Assembly: GCA_030280995.1 (NCBI GenBank)
Contig: JASXTE010000007.1
Span: 8,113,501-8,177,500, forward strand
Origin: Hemileia vastatrix
Taxonomy: Eukaryota > Basidiomycota > Pucciniomycetes > Pucciniales > Zaghouaniaceae
Direction of reading: 5' to 3'
Length of the DNA stretch: 64,000 nucleotides
In this document: in pieces, positions 1 through 11,869 of the stretch
How the letters are laid out: each line of letters opens with the position of its first letter
Numbering within the stretch: the stretch's first letter is position 1
Made by a program: the position numbers and the translations under genes
Notes under the pieces: generated by a model
The model's database searches: none
Told to the model about the DNA's origin: nothing
What the model saw: the letters and a program-made list of their open reading frames with translations, nothing else

Positions 1-609
1 AATTAAATTAAATTAAAATAAAATTAAAAAATAAAACCTTCTAAAATTTCTTTAAATTTTCTTTTCTTTTCTTTTCAATTTTCTACATACATTCTTTCCT
101 TAAAAAATTCTTTTCCTCGAACTATCAAAATTTTTCACAAACGCAACACGACAATCTTTCTTGAATTTCACTTCAACCTCTAAATATCTCTTTTAAAATT
201 TCTTTGAACAATTACTTCTTTCTTTTAAATTCTTTTAAAATTTTATTTCTTCTTTTATTTCTTTCCTTTTCAAATAACTAAAATTCCTTAAAACTTCAAT
301 AAATAAACTTTCACAAATAACAATTTTTTCTTTCATTAAATTTTCATTTACAATAAAATTATCTCAATCAAATATTTCTTTTTTTCCTACTTAATTTTTT
401 TTCTTTTCAAAATTTAAACTAAAGCTCCTTCAATTAAAAATTTTTTTCTTTTCTTCTTTCATTCAAATTTCTCCTTCTTTCAAAATTTAAAACAAAATTT
501 TATTTAAATCTTTTTCTTTATTTTTCTTTTTCTCTCAAAATCTTATAAAATAAATATTAAAATTTTAAATTAAAAACAACAAAATAAAATATATAAATAC
601 AAATTTTTT
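1..609. other. AT-rich, pyrimidine-rich stretch without a gene
   Basis: The plus strand is dominated by runs of T and C with interspersed A. No long open frame, RNA gene or terminal repeat can be made out. It lies directly downstream (minus strand) of the broken zinc-cluster gene and may be its 3' flank or old element sequence. Confidence 0.6.
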
Positions 610-1596
610 CTACTTTTTCTTTTCCTTTCTCCTTCCATTTTTAATTTTCTCCTTTATTTTCTCTCGAACCAATCCCTTCATCTTCTCCAAAATCACCCTT
701 ATCTCCTTCCTACATTTTTCAAAAACCTCTTCCTCTCCTACCGGTACCACTTCTCCAATTTCCAGTAGTTCTTCGGCCACGTCGAAGGAAGCGGCATCAA
801 CAATCTTATCAACTTCACCGCTTAAATCTTCAATAAACCTGGTTTGTCAACCTTGTCAAGGTTTCTTTGACCATACCTGGTCAAGAGTCTCTTCGATATC
901 CTCCTTCAAATCAACCACTGGTTGATTTGCCTCAACTGGTAGCAGCAGTGCAGCTTCCACAATTGGAACTTCTGCAATGATATCTGGATTCTAAATAAGA
1001 TCATCAGTAACACAATTTCTAAAACAACAGAAGAAGGGACTTACTTCAAATATGGGGTCAGTCTCTAAGAATAATTTTGGAGTAACCTACACTGCCACTT
1101 CTTTCTCCTCTTCGTCATCTTCAATGAACACCCGTCGCTTTTTTGGCGTCCGTCTTGGAATGAGAACTTCTTCCTCATTTTCCTCCACCAAATCATCCAC
1201 CTCCTCTTCTACCCTTCATTTCTTACTCGTGGCCTGGGTTACCCAGGTTGCTACATCATCTTCAACTTCCTCCTCATTCTCTCCCACCATTTGATCATCC
1301 CCAATTGAAACATCCCAAATATCCTCGACTACCTCTTTTGTTTTTGGTATCACCCAATATTTGGTTTTTATGAATCAATTCTCGATGTCCGCATTTCTTG
1401 ACAAGGCATCACATGCCACCCGTCTCCAGCGGCAAAACTTGCACTTCTGGCGAGGACCTCGTGTTGCCGTACTTTCAATTCAAAAGTACTCCATTGATTT
1501 GCAGGCTGTGCAGGTCTGGGAATATTGCCGGGCAACAATTCCCCCATCCGCTTTAGGGTGTGGAGGCATGGGAGTTGGGGTAGGACAATTCATCAT
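610..1596 (-). pseudogene. Broken Zn2Cys6-like zinc-cluster protein gene, two exons
   Basis: From the ATG at 1596 one reading frame can be followed to a TAG at 610 across a clean intron (1044-991, donor GTAAGT, acceptor TTTAG, phase 0). The frame is kept throughout but carries six in-frame nonsense codons, five TGA and one TAG. The product begins with Pro/His-rich sequence. It then shows CTAC, a gap in which the third Cys position is read as TGA (1482-1480), and CKFCRWRRVAC, giving C-x2-C-x6-[stop]-x12-C-x2-C-x6-C. An acidic stretch with a basic RRTPKKRR motif follows, then an acidic/Lys-rich helical C-terminus. Spacing and basic residues are those of fungal Zn2Cys6 clusters, though the basic half comes second. 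I infer a dead DNA-binding protein gene, host or transposon-encoded. Similar clusters occur at 54.0-55.3 kb. Confidence 0.72.
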
Positions 1597-1929
1597 AGTA
1601 AAGTATAAAGTAATTAAAATAAAAGGGGAGGGAAACTAGTGTGGGAAGTATGTATCATGCTCAACGAAGCTTGCGATTCTATACCCGGGCATCTGTCATG
1701 TGCCACGTGACACTCAAGGCAAAAGCAGCTCATCAAATCAATAATACAGAGATCTAAATCCATACTCGAAGCGCAGAAAGCAATTCTCCATAGCAACTGC
1801 TACTTTCCTTTGTGTACTCACTATTCAACTGCACTAGTCTAAACTCTAAATCTAAATTAGTCAATCTCTCAATAGTGTGTCTCAGTCTTTTCCTCAATAA
1901 GCGACGCACAGCGCAATAGTCAATGTAAT
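1597..1929. other. Intergenic, no gene recognised
   Basis: Mixed sequence between the zinc-cluster pseudogene and an LTR-like region. Short open frames here have no recognisable motif. Confidence 0.5.
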
Positions 1930-2510
1930 AGTACACTAAAAGGTTTATTAAATGTCTGTGAATTATTAAAAGGGGTAGTGAGTATGGACGGAATGGATAG
2001 TGGAGGATTAAAGGGGTTAACGGATGTTAGTGAGGAGGGTCCAGGTGTAATGGATGTATTTTTAATGGTCTGTGGTGTTCAGAATAGTGGATGGGTATGA
2101 GGTCAATGCAAGGAGGACTAAAGGATATAAAAGGGGTTGGGTTTTTTGGTTCGACATTCTTTAGAATTAAATTATAGAACGTATATATAGTTAATAGTGG
2201 TAAAGCTTTAGGTTAAATCATTATTATTGTATCTTTCCTTATTTTCTCAGTAATCATTTTAAATCCTAAATCTTTTGATTATTGAGTTTCCAACCCTTTG
2301 TGAGATTTTAAGAATTTTAATATTACCTTTAAATTATATTAGACTTCTTCTTGGACATATCTCGAAGCAGTAGCTCTTCCTACAAGTCATCTTGGAATCA
2401 CTTCCTCGAACATTCCCTCTGTGCATCAATGAAGTTTCTAAACTCCTCCCTCCATCTCACTTCCAGGGACACCCTCGACCTTTGTGCATAGGTCGTCCGG
2501 TGACAATAGT
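1930..2510 (+). repeat. LTR-like promoter region (R-U5-like)
   Basis: It contains a TATA-box sequence TATAAAAGG at 2126-2134, followed by a T-rich leader, and ends in CCGGTGACA (to about 2509), similar to the CCGGCCGACA end of the element D LTR. A related arrangement with the same TATA context lies at 31.6-32.1 kb. It sits just upstream of the gag of element A but does not resemble that element's 3' LTR at 8627, so it may be an independent LTR remnant. Boundaries are approximate. Confidence 0.4.
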
Positions 2511-2571
2511 GTCATGGGCTCTGAGAATAAAAAATCAATAAAAGATGAAATACATGACTTTCCATTAAAAA

Positions 2572-3340
2572 ATGAGTGAATTAATTAATATTCCTCAGGT
2601 TAAGGAGGTAAAAACTAACCAAAAGAGCTGGCCTAAGTTAGACCAGTACCCTTCTTTTGAGGGGGATTTACAATCTGATTGGCAAAAATTCATTTAAAGA
2701 ATTGATAAATTATAATTTTCATACAAATTACCTGATAAGGAAATTACATCAAAATTAGTATCTTTATTTACAGATGTGGCCTTATTATGATTTGAATCTG
2801 TATTGAGTGAGGGAATTAATTACTCCTGGGTTGAATGGAAGGCACCAATTGAAAGACAATTTGGTGGCCCAAAATTTAGAATCACTCAACAAAGATTGTA
2901 TGAAAAAACCAGGTATTATCCAAATTCTGGGGATAAACCAATGGTATTTTTAATAAATTTTAATAAAAATCATGAAAGCTATGGATCCAAAAATGGATTA
3001 TGATGAGTGGAAAGAAAAAATAATATATAAATTGCCTATATCAGTCAGAGACATTATTGTAGCTAGAACTGAAACCATTAGAGATACTTCTGGGTTTATT
3101 AGTATATGCAATGAAATATTATTGAACCACAAATATGAACCAAAGTATAATCATTATAAGCAAAATTTGAGGTAGTGGAACCTACTACAAATAAGTTACC
3201 AGTGGAGAAGATAAAACCTTCAGCTCCCCTTTCCCCCAAGAGACATGAAAGTAACACTTGCTACAAATTTAATGAGCCTTGGGTTAAATGTCATACTTGT
3301 AAGAAGAGAATAAATGTTATTGAAAACTAACAAGATTCTG
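2572..3340 (+). pseudogene. Element A: decayed Ty3/gypsy gag (capsid and zinc knuckle)
   Basis: The frame from the ATG at 2572 matches, with interruptions, the capsid part of the intact element D at 47.1-47.8 kb. Shared landmarks are the W-P-K-L-D-Q-Y-P block, QFGG.KFR, QQRLYE.TRY and RDLIVART-like blocks. Several CAA or TGG positions have become TAA/TGA and a shift occurs near 2990. The zinc knuckle near 3258-3300 has lost its second Cys (Phe there) and has Cys where Gly is expected. The gene is dead and much older than element D. Confidence 0.88.
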
Positions 3341-3539
3341 AACCCAGTAATCATGAAGATGAAAAGGAGGAGTCTAGTGAAAATTGTAAAAGTAAAATTT
3401 CTCACAGTGATGATTAAAATGAGATATATGTATTTGAACATGATATTATGTTCCTGAATGATGCAATAACTCAAATAGATACATCTTTTAGCTTCCATTG
3501 AGGAAGCTGGAATAATTAAATATGTAACTCATGATACTT

Positions 3540-5500
3540 ACAAGATCACACCTATTAGAGCACCTGTTATTATACATAGAAAAGAATTGAATGCCATTAT
3601 TGACACTGGGGCTACAGGTAGTGTAATTTCTATTAATACATTACTGAAACTTGATAGTAAGTATAAAGAAAAACTGGAACCTGTAAAGACAAATAACTGG
3701 AGAGGTTTTGGTTCAGTATTACCTCCAATTTGAAAATACAAAACTGCTATCACCACACAATATGGGGGGCGGACTTGCTAGCAAGTCCGCAACCTTGGAC
3801 CCAAACTCACCATAGATTGAACACACATTGAGCTATTGATAAAGGAACCATACAATCAGGGATGAACACCACTCACCAGAACAGTTTTAGGTGGGTGTTC
3901 AAGTAGAGTTCAGTATGGGTTCAGTATGAGTTCAGTCTGAGTTCCATCTGAGTTCCATCTGAGTTCAGGTTGAGGACTTGCTAGCAAGTCCACCCCCTAT
4001 ATTGCGTAGTGTATATTATTTAAATATAATAATGGATATGTAATAACAGTATTTGAATTTTTAGTAATGGATAATAACAATTGTAGTGACTGGTTTATTA
4101 TTGGAAATGACTTATTGACCAAATTTGGCATCAAACTAGATCCTGAAAATAGTTGCTTCACTATTGGAGTAAATAGAAAAAGAAAATTCAAGATTTTCTC
4201 TGAAAATTAAGTTTATTTCATTGCTCCTAAGTAAGAAAAACTCCCGGGTTGAAGAGCCACCTATGAAGTGGTTGAATTAGAAAATGAAATCCAAAAAGCC
4301 TCTTTCAGTCCTCAACTCTCAAAAATTGAAGAAAAAAATATTTTGAGATTGATAAAATCTTATTCTACGGCATTTGCTCATGGTTCAAATGAACAAGGAC
4401 TGGTCAAAGACCATGAGATGAAAATCTCTTTAAGTTGTCATTTGGATAATATTCCTGGAAGCTTGAAAAAGAAACCATACACAGCTTCTCCTGAAAAAAG
4501 GAAAGACATTGAATACAACATTAAGATGTTTTTAGAAATGGGTATTGTTGAAAAAGTAGACACAACACTAAATTATTGTGTTATTTAACTAGTTTGAATC
4601 TCCTATGATAAAGATAAGGTAAGATTATGTTTTGATTACAGAGCTCTGAATACATTCACTGTAGATGATATTTACCCTCTACCAAGGATAGCTTCTATCC
4701 ATGCTACCTTACAAGGTGAAAAATATATTTCCTGTCTAGATGGAAACAAAGGTTACCACCAGATTCCTGTGGAAAATAATTCTCATAATTTCTTAAGCAT
4801 AACCACACACATGGGGATATATAGATATGTGATAACACCTTTTGGCCTAAAAAATACCCCTTCAGTCTTCCAAAAAGTTTATGGATAGTTTTTCTCATCA
4901 GGAAATGGTTGAAGGATGGATTTTAGTTTATATTAATGATATCATAGTGTTATCAAAAACATATGATGAGCATTTAAATCACCTGAGAAAGGTACTTCAA
5001 AAAATGGATGAAATTAATATGTTAATTGCATTAAAGAAATTCAAGTTTGGATTTAAATCCTTGAAAGTACTTGGACATGTTTTGTCTGGATTACAAATCT
5101 GTGTTAACCAGAATAAAGTGGCAGCAATAAAAAGCATTAATATACCTTAAAATGTAAAAGATGTTCAAAGCTCTCTAGGTATGTGTGGATATTATATGCA
5201 GTATATAAAAAAGTACCAATCCATTGGAGCCCATTTAACAACATTAATCCAGAAGAGTGAGGCTTTCATTTAAAATAATTAAAGACAAAACTCCCTTGAT
5301 AAAATAAAGAAATGTTTAATTTCAGCTCCAATATTGGGATTTCCAGATTTTAACCTCCCTTTTATCTTATATACGGATGCAAGCTTTACAGGGTTAGGTG
5401 CTGCTTTACAGAAAAAACAGATAATAAATGGTAAATTATCTGAAGTATTTATCTTTTATATGTCCAGAACCTTAAGAAAGACAGAATTAAGTTATGGTGC
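3540..5500 (+). pseudogene. Element A: decayed protease, reverse transcriptase and first part of RNase H
   Basis: An aspartic-protease motif DTGA is seen near 3602. A MITE interrupts it at 3751-4011. RT blocks follow from 4268 (CD-RALNT-like segment near 4640, GYHQ near 4750). The RT catalytic box reads YIND near 4930 where element D has YIDD, so the second position of the box has lost its acidic residue. The RNase H block LYTDASF lies near 5370. The frame breaks at 5501, where a solo LTR is inserted between bases of one codon, and resumes at 6594. Multiple stops and shifts make it non-functional. Confidence 0.88.
3751..4011. mobile_element. CACTA-type non-autonomous element (MITE), 261 bp
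   Basis: The insertion splits the protease-RT frame of element A. Removing it, with one copy of the flanking TAT (3748-3750 and 4012-4014), restores homology to element D. The ends are inverted repeats: the right end reads inward CACTACGCAATATAGGGGG, the left end CACCACACAATATGGGGGG. CACTA ends and a 3-bp duplication are the hallmarks of the EnSpm/CMC superfamily. Each terminal repeat also contains the 18-bp perfect palindrome GGACTTGCTAGCAAGTCC. The right half carries about six copies of a GAGTTCAGT/GAGTTCCAT-type repeat, resembling subterminal transposase-binding repeats. Confidence 0.85.
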
Positions 5501-6593
5501 TGTAGACAATCCTATAGTACTAGCTATAGGCCTTGACCAAGGGAGTTGGAGAAAAACCAGAGAGAAAACCCCTGTCCCTTTAGAAAAATAGAGTGAGATT
5601 TACTTGCTAAAGTAAGTTGGTTCCTGTTTTCTAAAGCCCCTTTTTCAACACACTTGACTGCTTGATGAGCCAAGAAAGTAGTCCCCAGACGGACTACCAG
5701 ACCAAACAACTGAAATGTAGACCAATGTCCACACCAGAGACAGAAAAGATACTTGATGTAGGCTGCGAATCCACACCAGAGACAGCAATAATACTTGCTA
5801 TAGCTTGCAAGACTATAACAGAGAAAACAGTTGCCAAAGTTAAGTTAAATGAAGAACTCACTTGCAACAAACACAGCCAAATTGTGGCCAGAAAACAGTG
5901 AAAACTGAGTGAGGAACAAGGATATTACCTCCAGATGGTTGTATGATAATTAAAGTTGCCCCAAACTGTCTTATTCATTATGTACACACAGACCACCATC
6001 TAAGAGCCCATGCAAACCCACAAATCTGGTGCCTGTACCCACCAAATTGAATAAAAAACCCTCCAGAAGCGCTCCCCAACCTTCTAAAACAGAGGCCGGC
6101 GGGCCGCCCGACGTCCAAGGTGCCACCTGAAGCGGCCCGGCCTCCCTGAAGCCAGAAAACCAATAAAAACAACTAATCTACTTAGAAAAATTAGCTACAA
6201 CTACTAAAATCTTTAAAACACGGAATTTTACTATAGCAACATTGAGACATGAAATATAGAGAAAAATTAGCCCTATCCAATGGCACTAAGCACTTAACCC
6301 TAAGACTTAAGGTTAGCCCGTAAAACACAAAAAACAAAATTAAACAGCTATCTTTTATAAATGAAAAATGAGCAAATGACCCCTTAAAACTTAGAATATG
6401 AAAAATGTCTACAAGACATACAATATAGAGAAAAACCGGGGCTATCCAATGATAGTACCCACATACCGGCAGACCCAATATCCACGGAATAAAACCAGAA
6501 AAATAACCAATTCCTTAACAGATGTCAATTAAGACATGTACAAACAGTGCCAAATCACACAACAAAGGCCCCTGCCAATTTTGGAAGACCACA
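5501..6593 (-). mobile_element. Solo LTR of the large right-hand Ty3 family
   Basis: It starts TGTAGACAATCC on the plus strand and ends GACCACA. The first few hundred bases match 52999-53330 and the terminal bases match 53905-53920, which together form the 3' LTR of the element beginning at 53 kb. It interrupts the RNase H frame of element A; the flanking GTGC and GCGC are consistent with a 4-5 bp duplication with one change. It carries GC-rich spots near 6100 (GGGCCGCCC) similar to those near 53610 in the other copy. No internal coding region remains, so it is a solo LTR. Confidence 0.82.
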
Positions 6594-8444
6594 GCGCCAC
6601 CCAAATGGAATTTTTAGCCATTGTGTGGGCCCTGGAGAGACTTCATTACTACCTTGAAGATCAGACATTTGAATTAATAACAGTTTTCAGTACAGTAAAA
6701 TCATTACTAAACATGAAAAAACCTAATAGGTACATGTCTAGATGGCAACTAGCTGTACAAGAGTACAGAGGTATAATGACAATCCCTCAAAGAGAAGGAA
6801 CATTTCATTCTAATATAGATTTATTATCCAGAAGCCCTTTCCAAATGATACTGACAACCCAGCTTATGTGACTGAAAAAGAGGTGATACATATATTTGGG
6901 ATTTATATAGTGGATTTAGAGGAAGAATTTATGAAAAAAATATTAGAAAATTGTTCATCTGATAAATATTCGTATAAATTATCAACAATCTTAAATGAAC
7001 CAACAAATTCCTCTATGGGTGCATTAATTAAAACTTTACCTCCAAAGTATAAAATGCTTTGGAAAAAGTAAACTTTCAATTGAAGATGGATCCATATATT
7101 AAAGGAAAAAGCTAAGTAATGTAATATTTATACTTCCATCCATGAAAGAGTCAATGTTAAGTACTTGTCATGATGACATATTATCTGGTCATTTTGATTT
7201 TAACAAAACATTAACTAGAGTCAAAAACACAGCCTGGTGGATAAACATGAAAGAATATGTAAAAAAATACATTGACACATGTGACTCTTGTCAAAAATAT
7301 AAAAGGTTGACTGTGACGAGATCTGGGTTGTTACAACAAATAGAGCAGCCAAAATCTGCCTGGGAAACTATAAACATGGAGTTTGTCATCAGCTTTCCTT
7401 TAGCAGGAAAGAAAAGTCTCAATTCTTGCTGGGTAATTGTGGATATACTAAAAAAATGTGTAAGTTTATCCCTACCCATAAAGAGGTATCTGCTAATGAC
7501 TTGGCATTACTATGGTGGACTCAAATGATGAATACTTCTGGGTTCCCCAAAGCCATAATCTCTGACAGAGACCCTAAATTTACTTCAGAGTTCTGGAAAT
7601 ATTTGATGGGGATATCAGGTTGTCAATTGAAATTGTCTACAGTACACCATCCACAAACTGATGGGCTGGCTGAGAGAATAATACAGACTCTGGAAGACAT
7701 GGTCAGAAGATATTGTGCCTTTGGATTACAATACAAAGAAAATGAGGTATTCACACATGACTGGGTAACATTAATTCCTGGCCTTGAATTTTCTTAGAAT
7801 AGCACAACTCAGTCTGTAACAGAGAAGAAACCATTTGAACTCTGGCTGGGATATGTACCATATACCCCAGTAAATCATTTAAACAAATTACAAAGGTTAG
7901 ATATACCCCCTGGTACTAAATCTTTTATTCATATGCAACAAATGTGTAGAAATCATGCAGAGGAATTCATTCAAAAAACATTTGATTATGAAAGGAAAAT
8001 GTGGGATAAATTTCATAAAGAATTTGAATTCAAAAAAGGAGATGAAGTCCTAATTTCAACACTACCTTTTAACTTACAAGGTAATGTTAAATTGAAGGAT
8101 CCTTTTTTAGGATTTTTTTAGTCAAAAAAATTGTTTTTAATAATGCTGTGGAAGTCATATTATATGCCCCATATGATAGGAAACATTTAGTTTTCCCTAT
8201 CTCATTATTAAAACCTTACCATGCAAATGATCCTGACTTATTTACAAAAAGAAGAGGAAGGCCTAAAAGCAGCCTGAAGAACTTGTGAAAAAAGTAGAGA
8301 TTGAAAAAATACTCATGAAAATAATCCTTACTAAAAAGAAAGGAGCTGAGTATTAATAAGATATAAGGGAAAATCAAATGGATTTGATAAGTGGATACCT
8401 GAAAAAAAAATTTCAAACCTATCCTCCCTTCTTAAAAAAATTTA
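6594..8444 (+). pseudogene. Element A: decayed RNase H end, integrase and chromodomain
   Basis: The frame resumes with SATQMEFLAIVWALERLHYY, continuing RNase H. Integrase follows: an HHCC-type zinc region (HDDILSGHF near 7172, CDSCQK near 7280), a core with NMEF where element D has NMDF, DRDPKF near 7568 and the TDGLAER block near 7660. The C-terminal domain and a degenerate chromodomain-like end reach about 8444. The D-to-E change in the first catalytic position, plus shifts and stops, argue against activity. Confidence 0.87.
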
Positions 8445-8626
8445 AATAGAAAAAAAATTATGTTCAACAATCTGAGGGGTAGAATAAAGTACTTTTAATT
8501 TTTTATTATATTTTATTTCTTTAAAGAATTAATCTTTAATGCTACAGATTTTCTGAATACCTGAAAAATAAAAATAAAAAATATGTATAACTTATATTTT
8601 TTTTCTTGTTTTTTTGGGTGGGAAAG

Positions 8627-9326
8627 TGTCAGCTTAGATATTCACAGGAATGAGTGAAAATTACTCATAATTTATGTTAAAAACATGTAGTTAAAATGGC
8701 AAAAATAAATAAAGGTACACAAGTTGTATACAAAAGTGAAATTTATGATAAAATACAATATATGCCATTATAACACCTTATATACATGCATATATCCATC
8801 TTTTATAAGTCTTATGTACTTAATATTAAGCTCGAATATTTTAGGGTAGACTTAAGAACCCTAAGTATAAGGCTACATAGTCTCTAAGTAGACTTAAAGC
8901 TGTTGTTTTCATTGCTTTATGTGAAAAACAAGAAATGTGCTTTAAATCACTTAAAAGTTGAATATATGCACTATGAATTTAATAATATTAAAAAATTACC
9001 TTGACCAATCATTTTGTATTAATTATGGCTATTGATTTGGCTACTTAAATTCACAAGAATAACACTTTTCAAATTTGGTGTTTTTTATGCCAGAAATGGC
9101 TTCTGTGTACTGGTCACATACTGCCTGCATTTTTTGCATGTGAAGAGCTTAATTTTTAGCAAAGTTAGCTTTTTCACACTATAATTACCCCATATTCTAC
9201 ACCCACTGTGGGGAAACACACTAAAATAGGCAACAGGCGCTTATTTAGTGTCCTAATTTAATTATAGGTGCATTGACCTTGTTATATGCACTAATTTCAT
9301 TCATAACCTCAAGCTTGGCGCCTTTT
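8627..9326 (+). repeat. Element A 3' LTR (right boundary uncertain)
   Basis: A purine tract GGGTGGGAAAG immediately precedes TGTCAGC at 8627, the expected polypurine tract and LTR start for this family (elements B, C and D all start TGTCAG). The LTR is AT-rich with no gene. Its end is not resolved; the copia LTR begins at 9327. Confidence 0.6.
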
Positions 9327-9448
9327 GTTATGTGTAGTATGATAGCTTAGTGATTATTAAGTACATAATTTGTGTATAGTCTGTGGTGCAGCTGGCGTGT
9401 CTAACTCCGGTTCACTCTGGATGAAGCGCTGACACTGCTACCATAGGT
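9327..9448 (+). repeat. Copia element 5' LTR (short, about 120 bp)
   Basis: It starts TGTTATGTGTAGTATG. The same start recurs at 20323 after the polypurine tract TTAGAGGGGGG, and the remainder recurs at 29803-29880, so these are the two LTRs of one element whose 3' copy was split by element C. The exact 3' end is uncertain by some bases. Confidence 0.7.
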
Positions 9449-9592
9449 TATGGGCTGTCCCTAATTTTTTACTAGCAGTAATAAATTTTGTATTTTCCTG
9501 GAATTTTTGTGTTCCCTATGCTTGACTCACATTAGAACTGTCTCTTGTTTGGTGTAGAGTTTACTCGACCATTTCTTTTGGACATTTAATTT

Positions 9593-10758
9593 ATGCCGGA
9601 TCCCCTCAATACCCCTAATCCTTTCCAGTCACATCCTTGCTTAGCTCGCAAGCATCACCAGCCTCTTACCCACAAATTAAAGGGTTTAAATCCTCCTCCC
9701 TTTCTTAATACTCACACAAGGCAACAATCCCACTTGTTTTTGGGTAACCCTTTGTCACCTACATCTTCCAGTGACAGTGCAAACATGGCGCACTTACCCA
9801 CATCTACACCGCCTGTTTCCCCTTCCCCTATTCGCCTATCAGCAAATATCAAGGAAACTTCTGGTGTTATTCCTCCTTGAAAATATCCCCCTCATCTAGT
9901 TGGGCAAGCATCAGGAGTTTGCTCAAACTGAATGTTGTCACACAGCAAAGCAGGTTGGCGTACGGAGAAGCCAAGACACAATGATAATTGTGCCTTGTTG
10001 TTGCACCATGCTAGAACCAGAAATCTGCACCATTGCCCTTCTGCTTCATCTCTGAGCAGCAATCACTTTTTATCTGACACTGAACCCCCTGCTTTTATAA
10101 ATTACAGAGGTAAAGACTGTGCTGATGTAATTGATGAAATAATCCAAAGAATAAACAAGATATCTAAACTTAAAGCTGATGGGACTAACTGGCAAATATG
10201 GGTGAAGAATATCAACATTTTTTATCACACTATGTATGTTCCACTAAATACATTACAGATTCCAATTCTGTTAAAAACAATATATCTAAATTCGAAGATG
10301 AGATGATCTGGCATGCTATCTACAACACCATTGACAATAAGCTTCAAGCTTTCATTGATGTTGGCATTACAAGCTATAAAGTTTTCTCTATTCTTAGTTC
10401 CAAATTTGATAAAGCATACCACACTGCTCACATGGCTCTTTTTAACAACCTTTTCAATGTTAAACACTCTCCTTTCACAAAAATCATTGACCATGGTGAA
10501 AAAGTGAAATCAATCTTAGAAGCAGTTAAACATTCAGGTTTTGTTTTTAGTTTTGACAAAATGGCAGCAGTTTTTACTCAACTCTTATTACAGTCATCAG
10601 CTAGTCATCTTCAAACTGAAGCAAATCTTTATTTTGATTTAGGAAAAGACATCTTTCAACCCACCTTTGATGAAATGATGGATGTTCTTCAAAATTTGTT
10701 TATCAATTCATACCAATCTTCCTCCTCCAATGCTCCTACCCTTTCCACAGATATTTAA
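9593..10758 (+). pseudogene. Copia gag, decayed
   Basis: The ORFs at 9593-9880, 9932-10306 and 10198-10758 together read as a Ty1/copia Gag of the UBN2 type. They give a Pro/Ser-rich start, an L-x-x-DGTNWQIW block near 10175, and helical segments with IWHAIYN, KFDKAYH and LLLQSSA. A frame change occurs near 10200, where the two longer ORFs overlap, and a stop separates the N-terminal piece. The zinc-knuckle frame continues from 10789 after a TAA at 10756. Confidence 0.78.
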
Positions 10759-10788
10759 CTGGCAACTGATCCTAATTCCATTTCATCT

Positions 10789-11391
10789 TTGGCTTTCAAA
10801 AAAGGCCTAATGGACAGTTACCGCCCTGGAAATAAAAAACCTGAATACTCCTGTTTTTACTGCAAGTCCTCCAAACATTTCCAAAACACTTGCACATATG
10901 ATCCCAACAGTAAAGGTTTTAATGTTTCAGTTTGGGTTCAACATGAGGCTTTTTCTCATGGTAATAAGGATGCTATGAATCTTATATGTAGATTTATGAA
11001 CAACAAAAAGGGAAAACAACCAGCTCAAAGCTCCTCAAAACCCTGCTTAAACAAAATTAGCTGTAAATCTCTAGATGTTCCAACTACTGCTTTAAAAGAA
11101 ATGAATTTTGGTACTGAGAGCTGGACTGAAGAGCAAGAAAGTAAAGATTTTCAAGGCATTTTTGATTCTGGTACCACACATTATGTCACTGGATATGTAC
11201 TTCTTCTCTCTGACTTCAAAAGTTTGGATACTCCTATTCAAGTCAAAACTGCAACTGACTCTGGTGCTTCTTTCATTACTGGTCATGAAAACATGTTCAT
11301 TAAAGGATGTGATGGAGAATTAGTTACAATCAAAGGTGTTTTCTATTTTAATAGTGAAAATCCACTCTTATTTCTCTTTTTGATCTTTTAG
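10789..11391 (+). pseudogene. Copia zinc knuckle and protease
   Basis: The zinc knuckle CFYCKSSKHFQNTC (C-x2-C-x4-H-x4-C) is seen around residues 22-35. It is followed by a Lys/Ser-rich linker and a retropepsin-like motif FDSGTTHYVTG near residue 125. This is the Gag C-terminus to protease order of copia elements. A stop at 11389 and shifts downstream separate it from the integrase part. Confidence 0.82.
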
Positions 11392-11543
11392 ATAATGGCA
11401 TTTCTCTTTTTTTTAATCAAAATCATGATTATGTTATTTCAAAAAACAAAAAAATATTATTTCTAGCTCTTAAATCTTCTTCTGGTCAAAAATAGAAAAT
11501 TGATCTAGTTTATCCTTGTGCACTAGATACCAATGTTTTTGAA

Positions 11544-11864
11544 ATGAATTATTTTAACTCTTTATCATCTACTACCCTTCCTGCCCCCTTTGTTCCCTCA
11601 CCCCCTTCAAAGACTCATTATCTAACTGTAGCTCCTGACTCAATCATGGATTGGCATTGCCATCTTGGACACACAAGCACCAGGGTTTTGAGAAGACTTG
11701 CCAAAAAAGGTCTTTTCCAAAATGCACCATCTTAGGTTCCTTCATGCAGATTACACTGTGATATTTGTGCTGTGTCAAAAAGAAAAAGGAGAAACACATG
11801 CAAGACATCCAAGCGCACCCATGAGCTCATGGATCTGGTGGTTTCTGATTTAGTAGGGCCCATG
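11544..11864 (+). pseudogene. Copia GAG-pre-integrase and integrase zinc domain
   Basis: The sequence contains WHCHLGH near 11651, the classical pre-integrase HHCC start. A TAG at 11733 breaks it, then CDIC follows near 11758. The frame runs into ELMDLVVSDLVGPM near 11825, the first catalytic-Asp block, and is cut by element B, whose GTTGA duplication starts at 11865. The core continues at 17870 on the other side. Confidence 0.82.
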
Positions 11865-11869
11865 GTTGA

